From a virus, in the IMG/VR virus record IMGVR_UViG_3300035162_000754, positions 1-28,808 of that record: a stretch of DNA of 28,808 nucleotides; one strand, written 5' to 3'. Positions 7,157 to 13,749 of this stretch are shown here, piece by piece (position 1 is the stretch's first letter; the number at the start of each line of letters is the position of its first letter). The position numbers and the translations under genes were made by a program. The notes under the pieces are model-generated. The model saw nothing but the letters and a program-made list of their open reading frames with translations. It did not search any database and was not told the DNA's origin.

Positions 7157-7798
7157 ATGTTTATTAATTTGAAGGACTTAAAAGCGAATATAGGTAGTAC
7201 AATAAAGCTAACCTTAAATTCTGATCCAGTATTTGTGGAAAAAGAATGGCAAGGTAGAACTTTTAATGTGTTTAACTATAGAGTGCTAATGAATGGAAAC
7301 GATTCCGAATTGAGTGCCACAGATGCTTTAAAAAGACGATTGGACGAGTTGAAAGTGGGAGATGATTTCTTACTATCTTGGGAAGAATTTACCAAAGATG
7401 GACAAATGAGAAATTATTGGAAGGTCGAGAAAACGAGTAATGAAACTCAATATGAAAACATCAAGCAACCAGTAAGTAATGGTGTTGCTAATGGTGTAAA
7501 TGAGTTTGAACAAAAGTTACAAGAAAGCAAAGCAGAACAAGCAGTTGTAAAGACAAATAAAGAATATGTTAGTCCTGCTAGAAATGGAATGATATTCAAT
7601 CAGACTATGGAACAGTTTAGATACTTTAAATGTGTTTGGACACAACAAGAATTTGTAGACAATTTTAATAGATTATCTGCTTATTTAGATGCTTGTGAAA
7701 CCCAACCTGAACAACCAGTTGCAAAAATAGTAGAACAACCAGTACAACCAAAGGTAGCACCATCTTCGACATATAGTCAAGATGACCTACCATTTTAA
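7157..7798 (+). CDS. ssb: Single-stranded DNA-binding protein
   Basis: 213 residues with AAAGGAG 6-7 bases upstream. It appears to be a phage SSB. The first ~95 residues have an OB-like strand order (GSTIKLTLNSDPVFVEKEW, FNVFNYRVLMNG, DFLLSWEEFTKDGQMRNYWKVEK), followed by a Gln/Glu/Pro-rich flexible middle and the C-terminal tip DDLPF at residues 209-213. An acidic-aromatic tip such as DDxPF is the SSB feature that contacts replication and repair partners. Residues about 125-170 form a separate aromatic segment. It coats ssDNA at the nearby candidate origin and would cooperate with the recombination nucleases downstream. The name follows from the tip and the module; overall identity to bacterial SSB looks low. 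Confidence 0.75.
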   Translation: MFINLKDLKANIGSTIKLTLNSDPVFVEKEWQGRTFNVFNYRVLMNGNDSELSATDALKRRLDELKVGDDFLLSWEEFTKDGQMRNYWKVEKTSNETQYENIKQPVSNGVANGVNEFEQKLQESKAEQAVVKTNKEYVSPARNGMIFNQTMEQFRYFKCVWTQQEFVDNFNRLSAYLDACETQPEQPVAKIVEQPVQPKVAPSSTYSQDDLPF

Positions 7799-7806
7799 TT
7801 GAGTTT

Positions 7807-7870
7807 TGGGGCAGTTACTTCTTATTCCTTTGTTTAATTAACATGATCAAATCGAATAGTAGCTGTCCCA
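7807..7870 (+). promoter_or_regulatory. 13-bp hairpin in the SSB-nuclease gap
   Basis: TGGGGCAGTTACT (7807-7819) pairs with AGTAGCTGTCCCA (7858-7870): 13 contiguous pairs, 11 Watson-Crick and 2 G-U, around a 38-base loop. It starts right after the SSB stop and there is no T-run after the right arm, so it is not a standard terminator. It could protect the SSB mRNA end, be processed, or control the next gene. Confidence 0.6.
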
Positions 7871-7873
7871 TTC

Positions 7874-7885
7874 TCCTAAAAAGGA
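7874..7885 (+). promoter_or_regulatory. Small hairpin masking a ribosome binding site
   Basis: TCCT (7874-7877) can pair with AGGA (7882-7885) across AAAA. AAGGA is the ribosome site of the nuclease gene at 7890, so this hairpin would partly hide it. Only four pairs, so the effect may be weak alone, but it abuts the larger hairpin. Confidence 0.35.
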
Positions 7886-7889
7886 TATT

Positions 7890-8297
7890 ATGATAAATTC
7901 ACAGAAAAAAGGCAAAAGAGCAGAACTAGCAGTAGCCAAAGACATTAATCTTTACTTAGGAACGAATGTAAGAAGAACTCCTCAATCAGGTGGAATGTCA
8001 ATTAAAGGCGATATTATAGACATTAATCCTGATTCACCAGTTTTTAAATATCACTTTGAAGTTAAGGATCAGAAAAAATTAATGATTCCTAAATGGTGGG
8101 AACAAATATATGATGATATACCATTAGGAAAAACACCAGTAAATGTATTTAAGATGAATGCAAAGTTTTATTCTACATTAGAATTTAAAGATTGGTTATG
8201 CCAATTAGCAGAAATGAAAGAATTGAAAGAAACTATTATTGGATTAGAAGAAGAATTAGAAGATTTAACACATAAAAATCAGGAGAATGAAAAATGA
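7890..8297 (+). CDS. PD-(D/E)xK nuclease, Holliday-junction-resolvase-like
   Basis: 135 residues. The layout matches small PD-(D/E)xK enzymes: KGKRAELAVAKDI with Glu12 in the first helix, RRTPQSGGMSIKGDI with Asp41, then YHFEVKD with the Glu57-Val-Lys59 pair. This order (helix E, GD, ExK) is that of archaeal Hjc-type and phage resolvase-like nucleases. The last ~30 residues are a charged coiled coil (LKETIIGLEEELEDL). It probably cleaves branched DNA formed in replication or before packaging. It starts after the hairpins that follow SSB, and its stop overlaps the next gene. Restriction-like activity is an alternative. Confidence 0.65.
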   Translation: MINSQKKGKRAELAVAKDINLYLGTNVRRTPQSGGMSIKGDIIDINPDSPVFKYHFEVKDQKKLMIPKWWEQIYDDIPLGKTPVNVFKMNAKFYSTLEFKDWLCQLAEMKELKETIIGLEEELEDLTHKNQENEK

Positions 8298-8548
8298 AAT
8301 TAAATAAACGAGAACAAGTATGGTATGATTTATATCATAAAAAAAGTGGAACGATTCAAGATAGAATAAAAAACTACAAAGCATTTAACCCTTATAGCAA
8401 AGAAGGACAATTACTACAAGAAGCCAATGCAAAGAAATATGGTAGAGGTTGGTATATATTTCAAGGCATGAACTTTAAATATAATAGAGTTAAAAAGACT
8501 TTTATAGAAGAATACTATGTTCAAAGCGATAGAGTAGAAAATAAATAG
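8294..8548 (+). CDS. Hypothetical protein
   Basis: 84 residues; the ATG overlaps the previous stop (ATGA) with AGGAG close upstream. The protein is rich in Lys, Tyr and aromatic residues (REQVWYDLYHKKSG, GRGWYIFQGMNFKYNRVKK) and looks like one small folded domain. No family recognised. It sits between two nuclease genes, so a role in recombination is possible by context only. Confidence 0.7.
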   Translation: MKLNKREQVWYDLYHKKSGTIQDRIKNYKAFNPYSKEGQLLQEANAKKYGRGWYIFQGMNFKYNRVKKTFIEEYYVQSDRVENK

Positions 8549-8559
8549 GAGAAAAAATA

Positions 8560-9264
8560 ATGGCACACACAATATATAAAAATAAATCAGGAAAACGACT
8601 TAAGAGTGTTACCACATTGATCAATGCACATTTAGGTTGGAGTAAAGGGGCTTTAATCGGCTGGACACGAAAGCATTGTCTAAAAGGCGAAGATAGTATG
8701 GGCATAATGAAAGAAGCAGGTAGAATAGGAACACTAGCCCATAAGATGATAGAGGAATTTATCAAAGGTGGATCAGTTCTCTTAGATGATTACACACCGA
8801 ATGAAATAAGCCAAGCCAAGACTGCATACTATGGATACTATAAATGGCAACAAGATAATCATGTTAAGTTTATAGAAACTGAAATGAAGTTAGTATCTGA
8901 AAAATATGGATTTGGTGGAACATTTGATGCAGTAGCAATAGTCAATGGAAAGCTAGTGATCTGTGATTGGAAAACCTCTAATGCAGTCCATGATGAGTTT
9001 TTAGTTCAGTTGGCAGCATATAGACAACTTTGGAATGAACATATAGACAAAAAATATACTGTTGAGAACACACCAGTAGCAAAATCTATACCAGGAGTGC
9101 TTGTATCAAGAAAAAAGATGTGGAAAATCAAAGGTGCAATCCTATTAAAATTGGATAAAGAAGAAAAAGGAGTATACGAAGAACACCATTACAAGATTAA
9201 AGACTTGAATTGGGGTTGGAGAATATTTAAACTTATACTAAAACTACAGGAGTTAAAAAAATGA
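8560..9264 (+). CDS. RecB/Cas4-like PD-(D/E)xK exonuclease
   Basis: 234 residues, with AGGAG about 12 bases before the ATG. It carries the RecB-nuclease set in order: RIGTLAHKMIEEF with His61, GFGGTFDAVAI with Asp123, VICDWKTS with Asp136 and Lys138, and QLAAYRQLW with Gln150 and Tyr154. These are the metal- and DNA-contacting motifs of the family (motif QxxxY included). Phages use such enzymes as processive 5'-3' exonucleases in recombination or as DNA-processing nucleases. No separate annealing protein is recognisable nearby, though the SSB might serve. It overlaps the next gene by 4 bases. Confidence 0.8.
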   Translation: MAHTIYKNKSGKRLKSVTTLINAHLGWSKGALIGWTRKHCLKGEDSMGIMKEAGRIGTLAHKMIEEFIKGGSVLLDDYTPNEISQAKTAYYGYYKWQQDNHVKFIETEMKLVSEKYGFGGTFDAVAIVNGKLVICDWKTSNAVHDEFLVQLAAYRQLWNEHIDKKYTVENTPVAKSIPGVLVSRKKMWKIKGAILLKLDKEEKGVYEEHHYKIKDLNWGWRIFKLILKLQELKK

Positions 9265-9620
9265 GAAAACGATTTTTAGATGCTGACATTAATTCAAAGG
9301 CTTTTTTTAGAAAGCTAACAGCACAAGAAAAAGTATTATGGTATTATATCACCACAAGCTGTTCATACGATGGATTCTTTGAACATGACGAGGAATCTAT
9401 TGCTTTTTATTGTAATGGTTACAATAAGCAAATCCCTGAAATGATTAAAGAGAAAATGGGTATGGTAAAAGTAGATGACACACAATATCTATTGGTTAAT
9501 TGGTTACGATTTCAATATAAAGAACTAAAAGAAAATGTTGCGACCCATAAACGAATCATAACTAGACTTCGTGAAAAAGGGCTAGACCAACATTTCCCTG
9601 AATTACAGGAGAACTTCTAA
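9261..9620 (+). CDS. Replisome-organiser-like winged-helix protein
   Basis: 119 residues. The start MRKRFLDADINSKAFFRKLTAQEKVLWYYITTSCSYDGFF resembles the N-terminal domain of phage replication-initiator or replisome-organiser proteins, whose consensus includes a 'W/F-F-R-x-L-x-x-x-x-K-x-x-W-x-Y-L' block and then 'C-D-x-x-G'. Only that domain is present: there is no C-terminal helicase-loader part. It may bind the origin or bridge to the host replisome. It overlaps both neighbours (ATGA upstream, TAATG downstream). The family link is by pattern memory, so moderate. Confidence 0.55.
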   Translation: MRKRFLDADINSKAFFRKLTAQEKVLWYYITTSCSYDGFFEHDEESIAFYCNGYNKQIPEMIKEKMGMVKVDDTQYLLVNWLRFQYKELKENVATHKRIITRLREKGLDQHFPELQENF

Positions 9621-9652
9621 TGGCTAATCATTTAAAGATAACACTACTATGA
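9620..9652 (+). CDS. 10-codon bridging ORF
   Basis: ATG 9620 overlaps the previous stop (TAATG) and reads MANHLKITLL, then TGA overlapping the next start (ATGA). The next gene has no ribosome site of its own, so this mini-frame could pass ribosomes on to it. It is too short to call a protein. Confidence 0.35.
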   Translation: MANHLKITLL

Positions 9653-9846
9653 CAATAGATGATCTAAACAAACTCTTGATATATCTAAAGGTAAAGAATA
9701 TCTTAAATATTCAATATTTATCACCAAGTAAAGAAGTATCAAACATAGTCGATGAAGGCATACGATTATATGACTTCAAGTATAGTAAGTTTATATCTAT
9801 TGACGAAATTAAACGATTAGCAAAAGAAGCAGGATACCCACAATGA
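9649..9846 (+). CDS. Hypothetical small protein
   Basis: 65 residues, helical, with a hydrophobic-charged alternation (IDDLNKLLIYLKVKNILNIQYL) and a C-terminal helix (IDEIKRLAKEAG). There is no Shine-Dalgarno before ATG 9649; translation probably depends on the bridging frame that stops over it. It overlaps the next small frame by 4 bases. Function unknown. Confidence 0.6.
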   Translation: MTIDDLNKLLIYLKVKNILNIQYLSPSKEVSNIVDEGIRLYDFKYSKFISIDEIKRLAKEAGYPQ

Positions 9847-9962
9847 TTACCCCTCACAACATTAAAGGAGATATAGTCTTTCTTTCTATCTCTTTAAATG
9901 GAGATGTTGCAAATACAGTTGGCACTACATGCAAACATAGAGGGGTAAAGAATTTAACCTAA
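9843..9962 (+). CDS. Hypothetical 39-residue protein
   Basis: The ATG overlaps the previous stop (ATGA). It reads MITPHNIKGDIVFLSISLNG...TCKHRGVKNLT. The short hydrophobic core is not a membrane helix. Support is the coupling and the fact that it fills the gap exactly up to the regulator gene 8 bases later; otherwise nothing marks it as real. Confidence 0.45.
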   Translation: MITPHNIKGDIVFLSISLNGDVANTVGTTCKHRGVKNLT

Positions 9963-9970
9963 AGGACACC

Positions 9971-10273
9971 ATGAAAAACAATATCGAGAATGAATCAAAA
10001 GGCTACCAGGACTTACTAGACGAAATAGAGAAAGACCAAATAAAGATTATAGAAGAATTAAAATATGTTTTAACTGGAGTAGTAGGGGGCAGACAGTTAT
10101 CAGATCAAGAATATCAATGCTTCATAGAACGAGCAGTTGATAAGAAGAAGTTTGATGATATAGCATTTAATCTAGGCATTACAGAATCATCTGCTAAGAC
10201 TTACTACCAAAGAGCCATAAAGAAGTTAGAAGCTGAAGCAAGGCGAGTAACATTGAGGTTGAAAAGAAAATGA
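9971..10273 (+). CDS. Sigma-region-4-like HTH regulator
   Basis: 100 residues, with AAAGGA 7-8 bases upstream. Residues about 43-90 read LSDQEYQCFIERAVDKKKFDDIAFNLGITESSAKTYYQRAIKKLE, the helix-turn-helix layout of sigma70 region 4: a first helix of the 'L-x-x-x-E-x-x-x-F' type, then 'IAxxLGIxExxxKxxxxRAxxKL'. The first ~40 residues are a charged helix. No region 2 is present, so it is not a full sigma factor. It probably binds DNA as a late-gene activator, as phage proteins of this form often do. It lies at the centre of the early operon, a suitable place for a switch to late transcription. Confidence 0.65.
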   Translation: MKNNIENESKGYQDLLDEIEKDQIKIIEELKYVLTGVVGGRQLSDQEYQCFIERAVDKKKFDDIAFNLGITESSAKTYYQRAIKKLEAEARRVTLRLKRK

Positions 10274-10329
10274 TTGAAATGACAATATTAGTTATAGTGA
10301 TATTTGTATTTCACTTAGCAATAAATTAA
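10270..10329 (+). CDS. 19-residue hydrophobic peptide
   Basis: ATG overlaps the previous stop (ATGA) and reads MIEMTILVIVIFVFHLAIN, essentially one short membrane-spanning helix. The next gene starts 13 bases later with its own AAAGGAG. It may be a real membrane micropeptide or just a coupling frame; its strongly hydrophobic make-up argues mildly for the former. Confidence 0.4.
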   Translation: MIEMTILVIVIFVFHLAIN

Positions 10330-10342
10330 AAGGAGTTTTAAA

Positions 10343-10945
10343 ATGAAAATATTAGTGGCTTGTGAGTATAGTGGAATTGTAAGAGATGAATTTTTAAAAT
10401 TAGGACACGATGCAATTAGTTGTGATATATTGCCAGGCGAAAGCGAATATTACACAAAAGAAGATAGACATTATCAGGGCGATATTATGGATATTCTTAA
10501 TGATGGTTGGGATATGATGATAGCACACCCACCATGCACTTATTTAAGTGTTGCTGGTATGAGGTGGCTTTATCCAGGTAAAAAACTAAATAAAGAAAGA
10601 TATAAAAAAGGATTAGAAGGAAAGAAATTTTTTATGGATTTATATGAAGCACCTATTGAAAAGATTTGTGTGGAAAATCCAATATCTGCAAAAATATATG
10701 AAATGCCAAAACACACACAAACAGTACAACCTTATGAATATGGACACCCATTTAGTAAAAATACAAGATTGTGGCTAAAGAATTTACCTGAATTGAAGCC
10801 AACAAAAATATTAGAAGAATATGAACCAACATACACAGCTAAATGGTTCAATAGTGGTCCAGGTTTTTCAGGTAATCATGGTAAAATAAGAAGTAGATTT
10901 TGGGAAGGAATTGCAAAAGCTATGGCAGACCAATGGGGAAGATAA
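10343..10945 (+). CDS. DNA cytosine methyltransferase-like protein
   Basis: 200 residues, with AAAAGGAG upstream. It begins MKILVACEYSGIVRDEF, an AdoMet-site motif I in place of the usual FxGxG; AISCDIL gives the acidic residue after strand 2; YQGDI motif III; AHPPCTYLS holds the Pro-Cys catalytic pair (Pro64, Cys65); CVENP (Glu111-Asn112-Pro113) is the ENV-like motif VI. At 200 residues it lacks the large target-recognition domain of ordinary C5 methyltransferases, as in the compact phage-borne versions. It would mark phage DNA against restriction or regulate genes. It sits 3 bases from a putative nuclease gene. A different target base cannot be excluded. Confidence 0.7.
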   Translation: MKILVACEYSGIVRDEFLKLGHDAISCDILPGESEYYTKEDRHYQGDIMDILNDGWDMMIAHPPCTYLSVAGMRWLYPGKKLNKERYKKGLEGKKFFMDLYEAPIEKICVENPISAKIYEMPKHTQTVQPYEYGHPFSKNTRLWLKNLPELKPTKILEEYEPTYTAKWFNSGPGFSGNHGKIRSRFWEGIAKAMADQWGR

Positions 10946-10948
10946 TTA

Positions 10949-11605
10949 ATGAATAAGCTAGATAAAGCATATAACCAACTTTTAGACTTATCTAACACAA
11001 CAAGCTACCATCACTATATGCACGATAAATACTTTGCATATAAACAACAACTAAAGACCATTGATAAGACATTAGGTAAAGAAATGGCACATATTCAGGA
11101 CAATAGAACCCCTGAACAACACTTTATGGACATCTGTAGAGGTTGGCTAGTAGAAGATGTATTTGCTTATCTATTCACATTGCCACCATATAAAGACTTA
11201 ACACTAACCTTTGATAACCATGATCAAGATAGAATCATCAGGGTAATGCGAAGGGAAATAACTGCAGCACCTGACTTTAAGATTACCTATAAGAACATCA
11301 CAGTAAAGGTAGAAGTCCAATCCTTATTTGCTAACATACCTTATTTCCACATCAAAGAACATAAAGCCAAAAAACTAACCAATAACAATAGCTACCTGAT
11401 CCAATTCAATATACCCCATAGACACATCGTAGTATTTGAGCCACATCAAGTAGCATTAGGCACATTAAAACTAATAGAGGACTTTAGCACCGACACCATA
11501 AAGAAGTATGGCTATAGGTATGATATAGACACTCTACCAGCAGATATGAAAGTGTATAATTTTGTAGATGATTTGCCTAAAAAAATAATTTCCTTATTTA
11601 CTTGA
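10949..11605 (+). CDS. Possible PD-(D/E)xK nuclease next to the methyltransferase
   Basis: 218 residues. The first 60 are helical and basic with many Tyr and His. From residue 66, GWLVEDVF (Glu69), AAPDFKITYKN (Pro108-Asp109) and VKVEVQSLF (Glu122-Val-Gln124) follow the helix-E, PD, ExK/Q spacing of restriction-type nuclease folds, with Gln in place of Lys. Some restriction enzymes and related proteins carry that change, but it can also mean loss of activity. It is separated from the methyltransferase by 3 bases, so the two are co-expressed. A restriction-modification-like pair is an inference, since the nuclease assignment rests only on motif order. The stop codon lies inside the -35 box of the next promoter. 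Confidence 0.55.
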   Translation: MNKLDKAYNQLLDLSNTTSYHHYMHDKYFAYKQQLKTIDKTLGKEMAHIQDNRTPEQHFMDICRGWLVEDVFAYLFTLPPYKDLTLTFDNHDQDRIIRVMRREITAAPDFKITYKNITVKVEVQSLFANIPYFHIKEHKAKKLTNNNSYLIQFNIPHRHIVVFEPHQVALGTLKLIEDFSTDTIKKYGYRYDIDTLPADMKVYNFVDDLPKKIISLFT

Positions 11606-11630
11606 CATTGGCAATAGAACCCCTTATACT
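11602..11630 (+). promoter_or_regulatory. Consensus sigma70-type promoter
   Basis: A perfect TTGACA (11602-11607), a 17-base spacer and TATACT (11625-11630, one mismatch to TATAAT). The -35 box includes the TGA stop of the upstream gene. Transcription would begin near 11637, about 24 bases before the ATG of the small gene. It is the best promoter match I find in the window. Confidence 0.85.
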
Positions 11631-11660
11631 ATAGTGTTAATTAAATTAAAGGAGATTAAA

Positions 11661-11813
11661 ATGAACGATAAAATAAAAAAAATAGATAGTGATATATATC
11701 AATGTAAAAATCTTATTTGGCATATCTCACAAAAAGATAATCAAACTGATCAAGATAAAAAAGATATAAAGATGTTAAAAAGAAGAATTAGTTCGTTAAA
11801 GAAACAATTGTAA
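11661..11813 (+). CDS. 50-residue protein with its own promoter and terminator
   Basis: ATG 11661 follows AAAGGAGAT at ideal spacing. The product, beginning MNDKIKKIDSDIYQCKNLIW and ending MLKRRISSLKKQL, is helical and basic at the C-terminus, with one Cys and no membrane segment. It stands between a near-consensus promoter (11602-11630) and a strong terminator (11844-11865), so it forms a one-gene transcript separate from the early and late operons. That arrangement suggests abundant, early or constitutive expression, for example as a regulator or host-takeover factor. No family recognised. It is shorter than usual gene-finding cutoffs, but the signals around it make it convincing. Confidence 0.75.
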   Translation: MNDKIKKIDSDIYQCKNLIWHISQKDNQTDQDKKDIKMLKRRISSLKKQL

Positions 11814-11843
11814 TACCTCTTAATATCAGTTAAGTGCAGAAAG

Positions 11844-11865
11844 CCCCTCAATCGAGGGGTTTTTT
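11844..11865 (+). terminator. Rho-independent terminator
   Basis: CCCCTC (11844-11849) pairs with GAGGGG (11854-11859) across AATC and is followed by six T (11860-11865). Upstream AAG can extend the stem against the T-run. It ends the 50-residue gene transcript and probably the early operon. Confidence 0.9.
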
Positions 11866-12027
11866 GTAGTCCTAAATAAATTAATTTCTTCAACAATATC
11901 AACAGATACACCAATCTAAAGCCTTAGAATAGGGTTTCTTGTAGTCTTTTTGCCCCTATAGGTAGAAGGGTAACACCTTCCATTTCGTTTATTAACGAAC
12001 ATAACCTTCAAATATGGGGTGATTAGT
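11866..12027 (+). other. Gene-free region before TerS, possible packaging site
   Basis: About 160 bases without a gene. It holds two adjacent hairpins: GAAGG/CCTTC (11965-11969 with 11976-11980) and TTCGTT/AACGAA (11984-11989 with 11994-11999). Phage cos or pac sites commonly lie just before or within terS, so these are candidate terminase binding sites. No convincing promoter is visible here, though the late operon probably starts in or near it. Confidence 0.4.
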
Positions 12028-12399
12028 TTGGCTGCAGCTAAAACAAAAAAGAAAAAGGTTGTAAAACAACCAAAGAACAACGATAAGAAACTCAAAGGTG
12101 GAGTAACTGGTAAAGGTTGGGTTAAGGGTACTTCAGGTAACCCTAATGGTAGACCTAAGAACGAGTTTGCACTTAATGAGCATATCAAGACATTAGCTAA
12201 TACTCCAGTAGGTAAATCAAAGAAGTCTATGCTTGAAGCAGTAGTTCATAGAGTTTATCAGGAAGCATTAGATGGTAACATGACTGCTGTTAATTTCTTA
12301 GCCGATAGAATCTTAGGCAAACCGAATCAATCCATAGGGATCAAGGATACAACAGATGAACCTATAAAGGTATTTAATTTTGATGAAGTGGAAGATTGA
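12028..12399 (+). CDS. terS: Terminase small subunit-like protein
   Basis: 123 residues from TTG 12028, chosen because GGGGTGATT, a good match to the 16S tail, stands 5-7 bases before it; a GTG at 12019 would lie inside that site. The first 25 residues are Lys-rich. Then KGTSGNPNGRPKNEF carries the GNPxGRP signature of a domain found beside terminases (DUF5681-like), followed by a helical part (LNEHIKTLAN...SMLEAVVHRVYQEALDGNMTAVNFLADRILGKPNQ). It should recognise the packaging site and hand DNA to the large subunit, whose gene overlaps its end by 17 bases. Confidence 0.75.
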   Translation: MAAAKTKKKKVVKQPKNNDKKLKGGVTGKGWVKGTSGNPNGRPKNEFALNEHIKTLANTPVGKSKKSMLEAVVHRVYQEALDGNMTAVNFLADRILGKPNQSIGIKDTTDEPIKVFNFDEVED

Positions 12400-13576
12400 T
12401 GACCAAAGAAAATCAATCCTTGATGACAAAGCCAGATTTCCAATCCTTGTATGTGGCAGAAGATGGGGTAAATCCTATTTCAGTCTTATGTGGTTACTTA
12501 AAAAACCTTTGGAAGCAAATGAGAGAAGATGGATTGTATTTCCAACATATAGACAAGCTAAGATGGTATCTTGGAGTCTACTTAAAGACATCTTTTCAGG
12601 CAAACAAGCAACTATCAATGAAACTGAACTATCTATTACACTTGATAATGGTGCAAAGATTGAACTTAAAGGGGCAGACAAACCCGACTCACTTAGAGGA
12701 GTCAGTACAACAATGGTAGTGATGGACGAATATTCTTATATGAAAGAGAATGTTTGGGGAGAGATTATACAACCGACTTTAGCAGAATCACAAGGAAGGG
12801 CTTTATTTGTAGGAACACCTACTGGAACACAAAATCACTTCTATGATCTATTCGTTAAAGGACAATCCAATGATAGTGATTTTAAGAGTTGGCAGTTTAC
12901 CACATTAGATGGTGGCTTTATTTCAGAACAAGAAGTAGAGAATGCTAAAAAGAATTTAGATAAGCGAACATTTGAGCAAGAGTATTTAGCATCATTCCTA
13001 ACTGCAGCGAATAGATGTGCTTATAACTTTAGTAGAGATATTCATTGTAGAGTAATGGAGAAGTCTAGCAGAATGTTTTGGGGAATTGACTTTGGGGTAG
13101 CAAGTTATATGACTGCTATTCTAATGTGTGAGAATACAGCAGGAGAAGTATATGTCTTTGATGAGATTGGATTGCAGAACTCTAACACCTTTGAATTGGC
13201 TAAGCTAATGCAATTAAAGGGACGAGGGTTGCCAGTATATCCTGACCCAGCAGGTAAGGCAAGGACAAGCAATAGTACAAAGTCGGACCATAAGATATTG
13301 GAAGAGGCAGGGTTCACAGTCATCGCTAAAAAAGCTAACCCTACTCAAAAGGACCGATTAAATGTTCTTAACAAGATGTTAGAAGATGCTACTGGAAAGC
13401 ATCGTTTATTTATCAATCCTAAGTGTACAAACACAATAAGAGATTTAGAACTATGTACATTGGAGAATGGGCAGATATTAAAGACTGAAACCTTATCGCA
13501 TTTCTTAGATGGAATTTGTTACCCATTACATTTTCGGTATAATTGGGGAAATAAAGGAAAGTCAATCCAATGGTAA
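12383..13576 (+). CDS. terL: Terminase large subunit
   Basis: 397 residues from ATG 12383. This is the packaging motor ATPase and nuclease. Visible motifs: Walker A-like CGRRWGKS (24-31), Walker B VVMDE (Asp115-Glu116), coupling motif FVGTPTGT (143-149), and the RNaseH-like nuclease acidic residues GIDFG (Asp236), VYPDPAG (Asp288) and HFLDGICYPL (Asp376). All are intact and the length is normal for small-genome phages. It pumps DNA into the prohead through the portal coded downstream. It overlaps TerS by 17 bases with no strong ribosome site, so it is probably coupled, and its end overlaps a small membrane-protein gene. Confidence 0.95.
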   Translation: MKWKIDDQRKSILDDKARFPILVCGRRWGKSYFSLMWLLKKPLEANERRWIVFPTYRQAKMVSWSLLKDIFSGKQATINETELSITLDNGAKIELKGADKPDSLRGVSTTMVVMDEYSYMKENVWGEIIQPTLAESQGRALFVGTPTGTQNHFYDLFVKGQSNDSDFKSWQFTTLDGGFISEQEVENAKKNLDKRTFEQEYLASFLTAANRCAYNFSRDIHCRVMEKSSRMFWGIDFGVASYMTAILMCENTAGEVYVFDEIGLQNSNTFELAKLMQLKGRGLPVYPDPAGKARTSNSTKSDHKILEEAGFTVIAKKANPTQKDRLNVLNKMLEDATGKHRLFINPKCTNTIRDLELCTLENGQILKTETLSHFLDGICYPLHFRYNWGNKGKSIQW

Positions 13577-13749
13577 TGTTTTTATTAGGATTATGTATAG
13601 GAATTATTTTAAGCATGACAAGTGCTATGGTGTGGGGACATCGATTAAGTATAAAAGAGGACGAATTAAACCAACAATTGATCAAGGACTTCCAGGATAA
13701 ACATATGGAAACCGAAGAACATAAATTTTATAAAAGGTACGAAACATGA
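13570..13749 (+). CDS. Small membrane protein between TerL and portal
   Basis: 59 residues from ATG 13570; ATG 13576 two codons later, overlapping the TerL stop (TAATG), is an equally good start. Residues 3-22 form one hydrophobic helix (MFLLGLCIGIILSMTSAMVW) and the rest is a charged tail (IKEDELNQQLIKDFQDKHMETEEHKF). The stop overlaps the portal ATG. The topology resembles small holin- or Rz-like proteins, but the place inside the packaging operon is unusual for lysis. No family recognised. Confidence 0.65.
   Translation: MVMFLLGLCIGIILSMTSAMVWGHRLSIKEDELNQQLIKDFQDKHMETEEHKFYKRYET

Noticed and set aside
12396-12719. A second open frame on the plus strand within the start of terL.
   Set aside because: It overlaps the Walker A region of TerL in another frame, has no domain and no ribosome site; TerL's motifs are intact.
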